Assembly (NCBI GenBank): GCA_002328295.1
Contig: DCXE01000003.1
Coordinates: forward strand, 1-19,721
DNA: 19,721 nucleotides
From: Candidatus Peribacter sp. UBA2144
GTDB lineage: Bacteria > Patescibacteriota > Gracilibacteria > Peribacterales > Peribacteraceae
Direction of reading: 5' to 3'
Shown here: piece after piece, positions 14,923 to 19,721 of the stretch
Layout of the letters: each line of letters begins with the position of its first letter
Numbering within the stretch: the stretch's first letter is position 1
Program-made: the position numbers and the translations under genes
The notes under the pieces: generated by a model
The model's database searches: none
The model's input: the letters and a program-made list of their open reading frames with translations, nothing else
What the model was told of the DNA's origin: nothing

Positions 14923-15307
14923 GACACGTCCTAGAAAATCTACTGAGCGAGAAATATATGGGATTATCGGCAAACTTAAAGATGCTTCCAAAATCCAGAA
15001 AGAATGGAATGCACACTTCAAAAAGAGGGGGATTGATGCGTTTATGGCAAAGTATCCGACTAAAAACAGCGAGCTTCCTGAGCGTTTAAGCGAGATGTTT
15101 CATTTTGATAGGAGGATGTATTTGGTTGGGGAGGATTTGCAGGAGGGGATTGTTGGATTATTGGATGAGGTAGATGAGTCAAGAGTTAATGTGGTAACTA
15201 ATTCTGATGGAGTCCTTGTAGGAACATATCAAGATGCACCCTCCCCCCTGGCCTGCCTGCCGGTAGGCAGGGGTGGGTATAGAACTGGGTGGGCGGGATG
15301 CTATTAA
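14921..15307 (+). pseudogene. Truncated AroE-like (shikimate dehydrogenase N-domain) fragment ending in a repeat
   Basis: The 128-aa ORF begins with IYGIIG and later has GLLDEVDESRVNVVTNSDGVLVG, the order of motifs in the substrate-binding half of shikimate dehydrogenase (YGIIGxP ... LLDEVDE ... AVNTVV.. DGxLVG). The catalytic Lys of the NVTxPxK segment appears to be Gln. The NADP-binding half is missing. After residue 105 the frame enters the dispersed repeat and reads SPLACLPVGRGGYR-type sequence, which is repeat-derived. I read it as a decayed gene cut off by the repeat, though a short expressed domain is possible. Its ATG overlaps the ATG of the divergent glycosyltransferase at the same CATG. 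Confidence 0.5.
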
Positions 15308-15356
15308 TATGTGTCAGCTCAAAAACCGCGTCAATAGCTCTTTAAAAAAATCTTTT
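15227..15356 (+). repeat. Dispersed 3'-end repeat element, copy B
   Basis: The core 15237-15282 is identical to the reverse complement of 10860-10905, with the stem CCTGCCT (15252-15258) and AGGCAGG (15265-15271). Flanking similarity runs to AAAAAAATCTTTT (about 15344-15356). It overlaps the end of the AroE-like ORF. In both copies the element is oriented the same way relative to the preceding gene. Confidence 0.85.
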
Positions 15357-15396
15357 CTCGATTACCACTTTTAAGCTTACCCAAGCCCCGTAGGAA

Positions 15397-15416
15397 GTTC
15401 CGCTCTCAAGCGGAAC
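15397..15416. other. Eight-base-pair hairpin after repeat copy B
   Basis: GTTCCGCT (15397-15404) and AGCGGAAC (15409-15416) form a perfect stem with a 4-base loop. No U-tract follows. The AGCGGAAC half has a counterpart beside copy A (10725-10732), so this may be the edge of the dispersed element. Confidence 0.6.
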
Positions 15417-15433
15417 ATATATAAGCAATTATC

Positions 15434-15461
15434 TTGATAAAAAAATCAAATTAGGAATAAT
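15434..15461 (+). promoter_or_regulatory. Promoter of the candidate structured RNA
   Basis: TTGATA (15434-15439), a 16-base spacer and AATAAT (15456-15461) predict a start near 15467, immediately before the first helices. Five of six bases match in each hexamer. Confidence 0.5.
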
Positions 15462-15464
15462 TAA

Positions 15465-15868
15465 GCAGGTGCATATTGTTCTGAGCTACGCGCAGTTTTG
15501 CACCATGCGCAGTAGACGGCGATCAACTGCGTAGCCGATCTCGGTGTAAATGCTTGGCGGTGTGAATGCCGAGGTCGAATGTTCAGGCTATCTGACCCCC
15601 ATTCCGGGAAAAAGCCTGAACCAGCGCGGTCTGTTATTCAAAGGTTTTTACAGGACCTATGGATGCGAGCAGACCGCGCTTGCTTTACCCTCCTTCGCAG
15701 AAAGCCAAGACTAAAGTCTGGGGGATGAATGCGTCTTAGATATTGGCTGTATTGCTATGGAGGGTTTCGCATAATTACTTTAGAGATCCTTTAAGATGCC
15801 GCGGCCTTTAAGGCCGTGGAGCTTTACAAATAAAAGAGGCACCCGCGAGGAATGAAAGCGCAGGTGCC
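15465..15868 (+). ncRNA. Candidate structured RNA, class unknown
   Basis: Successive helices fill the gap with little spacing. H1: GCTAC+GCAGTT (15485-15497) with AACTGC+GTAGC (15525-15535). H2: 15536-15544 with 15569-15577. H3: GTTCAGGCT (15581-15589) with 15613-15621. H4: AGCGCGGTCTG (15623-15633) with 15670-15680. H5: ACCCTCC (15687-15693) with 15759-15765, enclosing AGCCAA/TTGGCT. H6: 15799-15807 with 15811-15819. H7: 15838-15846 with 15858-15868. H2 and H6 each contain one G-U pair that exists only on the plus strand, which favours that strand. H1 has an alternative fold (CTACGCGCA with TGCGC-A-GTAG). I compared it by eye with RNase P, tmRNA, 6S and SRP RNA and found none of their conserved motifs. 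The 3' end is uncertain; no ORF is present. Confidence 0.6.
15825..15868 (-). terminator. Rho-independent terminator, minus direction
   Basis: On the minus strand GGCACC...GGTGCC (with an inner GCG/CGC pairing) is followed directly by TCTTTTATTT. This is a good intrinsic terminator leftward. It would end a transcript begun at the TTGACA promoter near 15944. The same hairpin is H7 of the plus-strand fold. Confidence 0.65.
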
Positions 15869-15921
15869 AATTAGGATATTCTCCGACCAGGTATAGAAAG
15901 ATAAGGACGGAAAACCCGAGA

Positions 15922-15949
15922 AGTTTATTCGTTTAAGTTGTTATGTCAA
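15922..15949 (-). promoter_or_regulatory. Minus-strand promoter next to the structured RNA
   Basis: TTGACA (15949-15944), 16 bases, then TAAACT (15927-15922). Start near 15915, and the terminator at 15868-15825 would give an RNA of about 85 nt with no ORF of note. Confidence 0.45.
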
Positions 15950-15981
15950 CAAACATCGACTTTTCATCATGCAAAAAAATA

Positions 15982-16012
15982 CTACTGCGCTACTGCGTTA
16001 CTGCGCTAGAAT
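15982..16012 (+). promoter_or_regulatory. pgk -10 box preceded by three 8-bp tandem units
   Basis: CTACTGCG (15982-15989), CTACTGCG (15990-15997) and TTACTGCG (15998-16005) lead straight into TAGAAT (16007-16012), 6 bases before ATG 16019. The repeats fill the spacer between -10 and any -35, so unit number would alter promoter geometry. The mRNA would be essentially leaderless. Confidence 0.6.
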
Positions 16013-16018
16013 ACACTC

Positions 16019-17221
16019 ATGACTTATCCACTACTTAAAGATCAAAATTTATCAGGAAAACGCGTGTTACTTAGGGCCGGCTTTGATGTGCCGATTGAAA
16101 ACGGAGAAGTGCAGGATACTACTCGAATTGAAGCACTTGTGCCTACGATGAAACATATAATTGATGGAGGAGGGAAATTGATTATAATGGCGCATCAGGG
16201 ACGTCCGAAAGCAAAGCGTGTACCGGAAATGAGTCAAAAGCCACTTGTGTCAGTACTTGATAAGTTGCTTAGTGTTTCAGTCAAATTTTGCAGCCAGTGC
16301 AGAGGGGAAGAAGCTAAGAAAATGATTAATGAACTTTCCGAAGGGGAGGTTTTACTTCTGGAAAACCTCAGGTACGAAAAGGAAGAGAAAAGCAAAGATG
16401 AGACTGAGCGCGATTCTTTTGGAAAAGAGCTTGCAGAGCTTGGAGATATATATGTAAATGATGCTTTTACAAATTGTCATCGCGATCATGCCAGCATGAC
16501 AAGTGTTCCAAAGTTTTTGCCAGGATGCATGGGATTTGCTGTTCAATCGGAGCTTGAAGGGCTTTCCAAGGCCATTGAGGATCCGAAAAGACCAGTGACA
16601 CTAATAATTTCCGGAGCGAAAATTGAAACAAAAGTTCCGATCATAAAAAACTTTATGAATCATGGAGACAATGTGCTTGTTGGTGGATGTATTGCAAATA
16701 CTCTGATCGTTGCACGTGGTTTTAATGTAGGAAAGAGCAAGTATGACGATAAATTTGTTAACTTGGCCAAAGATTTGATGCTCGAAGGCGAAAGTGAGGA
16801 TAATGCGGATATTCATATTCCATTTGATTCGGTTGTTGCTGCCAAAGCCACTGAGGATGCCGAAAAGATAAATGTACCCAGCGAGGAAATTGCTGAAGAC
16901 ATGGCCATATTTGATGTTGGCGAAAAAACAATTGAAGGATACAAGGAGATAATTGCCGCATCAGGCACCATAGTTTGGAACGGACCGATGGGTGTGTATG
17001 AAATTGATGGATTTTCTAATGCGACAAGGTGTATAGCGGATGCAGTAAAGGAGGCTACAGAAAAAGGAGCAGTTTCTATAATCGGAGGAGGGGATACTCT
17101 CGATTTTCATGACAGATACGATTATCCAATGGATAAATATACATTTGTAAGCTCCGCAGGCGGTGCAATGCTTGATTTTGTTGCAGGGAAGAAGCTTCCG
17201 GCTCTGGAAGCGCTTAAATAG
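16019..17221 (+). CDS. pgk: Phosphoglycerate kinase
   Basis: PGK interconverts 1,3-bisphosphoglycerate plus ADP and 3-phosphoglycerate plus ATP in glycolysis. The 400-aa length is normal. Visible are RIEALVPT (36-43), HQGRPK (59-64), LLLENLRY (112-119), YVNDAF (145-150) with HRDHAS (154-159), SGAKIETK (198-205), VGGCIANT, the nucleotide-loop NGPMGVYE (321-328), GGGDT (356-360) and SSAGGAMLDF (378-387). The N-terminal substrate motif, usually RVDFNVP, reads RAGFDVP (19-25), so the Asp and Asn that contact 3-phosphoglycerate are Gly21 and Asp23. The HLGRP motif is HQGRP. No Shine-Dalgarno motif; a TAGAAT box lies 6 bases upstream. It is followed closely by the repeat protein gene. Confidence 0.97.
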   Translation: MTYPLLKDQNLSGKRVLLRAGFDVPIENGEVQDTTRIEALVPTMKHIIDGGGKLIIMAHQGRPKAKRVPEMSQKPLVSVLDKLLSVSVKFCSQCRGEEAKKMINELSEGEVLLLENLRYEKEEKSKDETERDSFGKELAELGDIYVNDAFTNCHRDHASMTSVPKFLPGCMGFAVQSELEGLSKAIEDPKRPVTLIISGAKIETKVPIIKNFMNHGDNVLVGGCIANTLIVARGFNVGKSKYDDKFVNLAKDLMLEGESEDNADIHIPFDSVVAAKATEDAEKINVPSEEIAEDMAIFDVGEKTIEGYKEIIAASGTIVWNGPMGVYEIDGFSNATRCIADAVKEATEKGAVSIIGGGDTLDFHDRYDYPMDKYTFVSSAGGAMLDFVAGKKLPALEALK

Positions 17222-17256
17222 GGGAATGATTTATGGTACAATCTAGAGGCTTCCCC
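17221..17256 (+). terminator. Possible pgk terminator overlapping the next promoter
   Basis: GGGGAA (17221-17226) can pair with TTCCCC (17251-17256), followed by ATTTTATT. The 24-base loop contains TACAAT (17237-17242), the probable -10 of the next gene, preceded by TTAAAT at 17214-17219. The long loop makes the terminator role uncertain. Confidence 0.4.
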
Positions 17257-17264
17257 ATTTTATT

Positions 17265-17765
17265 ATGACACAAAGGCACAAAAGATTTTACTTGGTTCTA
17301 TCGTTTACACTTTTCATTATTTTCGCGATACATGGATCAGTAACATTGCTCAGGAGTGTTAGGTCTTCTGTAACTGATGTTATTGAAAGCTCATCTGATT
17401 ATTTTGAAATGGATTGTGGTAATACTTATGATGATGATGGTGACGGAGATGTAGACTGCGCGGATAGCGATTGTAGTGCATTGCCTGAATGTTTAATTAT
17501 CTCGTCTTCATCTTCGGAAGAATTTCAGGAAGTGGATTGCACCAACGGAAATGATGATGATGGCGATGGGGATACAGACTGTGCGGATAGCGACTGTTCA
17601 TCGGATCTAAGCTGTCAGGCAACATCATCTAGCACAAGTGAGGAATACACCGAAGTGGATTGCGAAAATGGAAATGATGATGATGGCGATGGGGATACAG
17701 ACTGTGCGGATAGCGACTGTTCATCGGATCTAAGCTGTCAGGTTGGAGCTTCGAGTTCCAGTTAA
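17265..17765 (+). CDS. Small membrane-anchored calcium-loop repeat protein
   Basis: A 166-aa protein. Residues 7-29 form a membrane span or uncleaved signal. Then come three units of the type DCxNGNDDDGDGDTDCADSDC, with Asp-rich loops and four or more Cys each, separated by Ser/Glu linkers (SSSSSEE, TSSSTSEE). The last unit ends in Ser-rich GASSSS. The loops resemble those of the giant protein at the left end of the window but carry CADSDC instead of YPxDPGC. Units 2 and 3 share 73 identical bases (17547-17619 and 17670-17742), a recent duplication. Inferred to be exported and to bind calcium; partner unknown. Confidence 0.8.
   Translation: MTQRHKRFYLVLSFTLFIIFAIHGSVTLLRSVRSSVTDVIESSSDYFEMDCGNTYDDDGDGDVDCADSDCSALPECLIISSSSSEEFQEVDCTNGNDDDGDGDTDCADSDCSSDLSCQATSSSTSEEYTEVDCENGNDDDGDGDTDCADSDCSSDLSCQVGASSSS
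17547..17742 (+). repeat. Recent tandem duplication inside the small repeat protein
   Basis: Bases 17547-17619 and 17670-17742 are identical, offset by 123 bp (41 codons). The frame is kept, so recombination between copies would only change the number of units. Confidence 0.92.
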
Positions 17766-17809
17766 GATGCATAGGGAATTGCCAAATTAGAGCAGTATTA
17801 GCGTATAAA

Positions 17810-17837
17810 TTGACATATGCTGTGTATCCTTTATGAT
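17810..17837 (+). promoter_or_regulatory. Promoter of the Ser/Thr kinase gene
   Basis: TTGACA (17810-17815), a 16-base spacer and TATGAT (17832-17837) lie 12 bases before ATG 17850, giving a leader of about six nucleotides. The kinase is therefore transcribed separately from the small repeat protein. Confidence 0.7.
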
Positions 17838-17849
17838 GTTAATCCTCTT

Positions 17850-19721
17850 ATGACTGGAAATTTATCACAATCGAGGCTTCATATGGATGATACTGAATCT
17901 ATGATCAATCTTGCAAATCCTGATGATCCAGAAGGTACGTCGATAGTAATACATGAATCAAAAAGGGGGAAAGACATAAAATCAGCGGACGATCTGGAAG
18001 AGCTTTTAAGGGGCGAACAATTATTGTCCGGTGATGATCCTAGTGAAATGCAAAAAGCGTTTGCAAGCTCGTTAGCTGAAGCGAGATTAGTAATTAAAGC
18101 AGCTGCAGATGGTGCAGGAGAAAATGAAGCAGAAATATTAGCGGCAGATGTATTCGGAAGAGTATCCGGTGTAAGTGAAGTATCAAATTATGCCATGAAG
18201 CATTTGCTTTTGAATGGAGGATCAAAGTTTGATGATAACTCTTTTATTATCAAAACTCTAAAGCCTGGAGGGGGAGGCAATCTTTATCTTGTTTATCATC
18301 ATACACACGGACTTTGCGTTGCTAAGGAATCTAAGTTTTTAACTTTGGCTCACTATGGAAACATTTTGGCGCAGAAGCAGAAATTATCATCACAAGAACG
18401 TAACGATCATGAAAATGTAGAACGATTTTTGAGGGAACAGGATGTGCTTAAAACAACAGGAAATGAATTAATATTTCCCGGGCTATTGGAAACAGGAAAT
18501 AGAAGAGTTGTTGAGACCACTGGTAATTCCGTCACATCTGCTGAAACTCATCCATATTACTTAATGGAATATATTCCGGGGCTTTCTTTAAGTGAGTGGA
18601 TTGAGCAAGAAAGAAAAGTAGATAATGAATTGGTATCGACAAGATTTGTCGAGGGGGTGGCACTCCGGATTTTGAGTCAATTAGGAACGCTACATGATAA
18701 ATATGGAATTACTCATAGAGATATAAAACCTTCTAATTTGATGGTAAGTGTTCAAGGAGATACGAGGATTTTAGATCCGGGGTTAGCTTATCAAAAAGGA
18801 ATGGTGAGGCTTACCCAAACGGGACAGATACTAGGCACACCTGCATATTTAGGACCTGATCAAGCGCAGGGTTCAAAGGATGCGACAACGGTAAAAGCTG
18901 ATTTGTATAGCCTCGGATGTACTTTACTGGAATTAGCTACGGGTGATCCAGTTATGCGCACTAACAAAGTTGTTTCTCATTTAATTACTATATCTGATAG
19001 AAGATCTCTATTGAGACAGTGCAAACCACAACTTGAACAGGTAGCTGAGAGGAATCCACAACTGGCCGAAGCTATCAGGTGCATGCTTTTGGGTAGTAAA
19101 GATATAAGTGAGTTAATAGAGTTTCTTTACTCAGGCAGCGTTTTTGAAGGTGGTGGCCATTTTACTGATGCAGATGCCTTTAGAACTGCACCCCCAAGCG
19201 ATTCTCATCTAAGATTAGAGTTACCAGCAGTAGATGAATCATCAGCGAATCAAATTGAACCTAATTCGGATAGTCTTCATAGCCATGTGACATCATCAGA
19301 GCTTTATAGAGAAACAAAGCAGCGAGCAAGAATAATGGGAATGAGAAAAAGAACAGCTGCAATGATTGTAACTGCTTTGGGTATAACAGTAGTTGCTGCT
19401 GGCGTTTTACTTCGCGAATGGCTTAAGGAAGACCCAAAACCTACAGATGATCCAAATAGATCTGTTGCGAAAAAACCTGTAGGAGCAAATGGCACGGATG
19501 TTGTCGACGATCCGCCCGAGGAACTTCCTGATGATACTCCGTTTGTTTTCGATGCTGTTGGAGAAGGGGAGTTGCCAACGAGCATTAACGGAATGAGTTA
19601 TTTCCATGACGGTGAAAGAGTAGAAATAAGCAAGAAGGATTTGATCAGATACTTAAATGAAAAGGGCGAATTAATTGGTGCAGCGTATCCCGATGAAAAT
19701 GGAGAACCTGTTTATGTTTTA
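17850..19721 (+). CDS. Hanks-type Ser/Thr protein kinase, receptor-like, C-terminus beyond the window
   Basis: The frame from ATG 17850 is open for 624 codons to the window end. Residues 1-130 are an acidic N-terminal region I do not recognise. The kinase domain follows: Gly-rich loop GGGGNLYLV (140-148), Lys159 in CVAKE, hinge YLMEYIPG (237-244), HRDIKPSN (289-296) with catalytic Asp291, LDPG (308-311) where DFG is expected, GTPAYLGPDQ (329-338, usually GTPxYxxPEQ) and ADLYSLGCTLLEL (350-362). A single membrane span lies at about 503-521, followed by a Pro/Asp-rich extracytoplasmic region. It is thus a membrane kinase with an outside sensor part not fully seen. The core catalytic Lys and Asps are present, so activity is likely despite the DPG. 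Confidence 0.92.
   Translation, partial: MTGNLSQSRLHMDDTESMINLANPDDPEGTSIVIHESKRGKDIKSADDLEELLRGEQLLSGDDPSEMQKAFASSLAEARLVIKAAADGAGENEAEILAADVFGRVSGVSEVSNYAMKHLLLNGGSKFDDNSFIIKTLKPGGGGNLYLVYHHTHGLCVAKESKFLTLAHYGNILAQKQKLSSQERNDHENVERFLREQDVLKTTGNELIFPGLLETGNRRVVETTGNSVTSAETHPYYLMEYIPGLSLSEWIEQERKVDNELVSTRFVEGVALRILSQLGTLHDKYGITHRDIKPSNLMVSVQGDTRILDPGLAYQKGMVRLTQTGQILGTPAYLGPDQAQGSKDATTVKADLYSLGCTLLELATGDPVMRTNKVVSHLITISDRRSLLRQCKPQLEQVAERNPQLAEAIRCMLLGSKDISELIEFLYSGSVFEGGGHFTDADAFRTAPPSDSHLRLELPAVDESSANQIEPNSDSLHSHVTSSELYRETKQRARIMGMRKRTAAMIVTALGITVVAAGVLLREWLKEDPKPTDDPNRSVAKKPVGANGTDVVDDPPEELPDDTPFVFDAVGEGELPTSINGMSYFHDGERVEISKKDLIRYLNEKGELIGAAYPDENGEPVYVL

Noticed and set aside
14923..15021. 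N-terminal extension of the glycosyltransferase to 15021
   Set aside because: It overlaps the divergent AroE-like ORF and adds 33 residues before the first membrane span that do not match the family.
10785..15356. Composite transposon with terminal inverted repeats
   Set aside because: There is no transposase, integrase or recognisable target duplication, and the enclosed genes are ordinary chromosomal ones. The element's orientation follows the genes it lies behind.
15465..15868. RNase P RNA, tmRNA, 6S or SRP RNA
   Set aside because: I looked on both strands for GAGGAAAGTCC and ACAGAA-type cores (RNase P), the TTCGAC start and tRNA-like end (tmRNA), and the GGAAGGAAGCA loop (SRP), and found none.

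Overview
This window looks like a gene-dense segment of a small-genome bacterium, most probably a member of the Candidate Phyla Radiation (Patescibacteria), perhaps near Peregrinibacteria. The evidence is indirect. Housekeeping genes are short and tightly packed, often convergent or overlapping by a few bases. Shine-Dalgarno motifs are almost absent. Proteins carry secreted Asp/Asn/Gly/Cys calcium-loop repeats. A GC-rich palindrome (CCTGCCTGCCGGTAGGCAGG) of a kind I associate with these genomes occurs twice. TGA is used as a stop, so the UGA-recoded lineages are unlikely. I could not run any search to confirm the lineage.

Region 1 (1-3825, minus) is the first 1275 codons of a very large secreted protein that runs off the left edge. 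It contains 17 calcium-loop repeats of thrombospondin type-3 style, three DUF11-like domains and one RTX-like GGxGxD block. It has a clear promoter and a signal peptide. Region 2 (3826-5296) holds hairpins, a tRNA-Gln(TTG), two purine/pyrimidine hairpin repeats and a short-chain dehydrogenase.

Region 3 (5297-9498) is mostly housekeeping: ribosomal protein bL21, queuine tRNA-ribosyltransferase (Tgt, apparently without its zinc cysteines), a DoxX-like membrane protein with cysteine clusters, ClpP, MiaA (carrying four tandem copies of an 8-bp unit) and a charged hypothetical protein. Region 4 (9508-10695) has an unnamed soluble protein and an unnamed membrane protein separated by a third purine/pyrimidine hairpin.

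Region 5 (10785-15356) begins and ends with two copies of a dispersed repeat. Each copy lies in the same orientation just 3' of a gene. Between them are a TsaE-HD phosphohydrolase fusion, a membrane-anchored M23 peptidase, a stand-alone Nif3-insert (YqfO-like) domain, a WecA/TagO/MraY-type glycosyl-1-phosphate transferase and a degenerate, truncated AroE-like fragment.

Region 6 (15357-16018) has no gene. It contains six or more successive helices behind a plausible promoter, so it is a candidate structured RNA of about 350-400 nt that I cannot assign to a class. A short opposite-strand transcription unit with its own promoter and terminator lies beside it. Region 7 (16019-19721) has phosphoglycerate kinase, a small membrane-anchored protein with the same type of calcium-loop repeats, and a Hanks-type Ser/Thr kinase with a DPG in place of DFG, truncated by the right edge.

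There is no single large operon. Functional themes are tRNA modification (tgt, miaA, tsaE), protein quality control (clpP), envelope building and remodelling (glycosyltransferase, M23 peptidase), glycolysis (pgk) and surface display or sensing (repeat proteins, receptor kinase).
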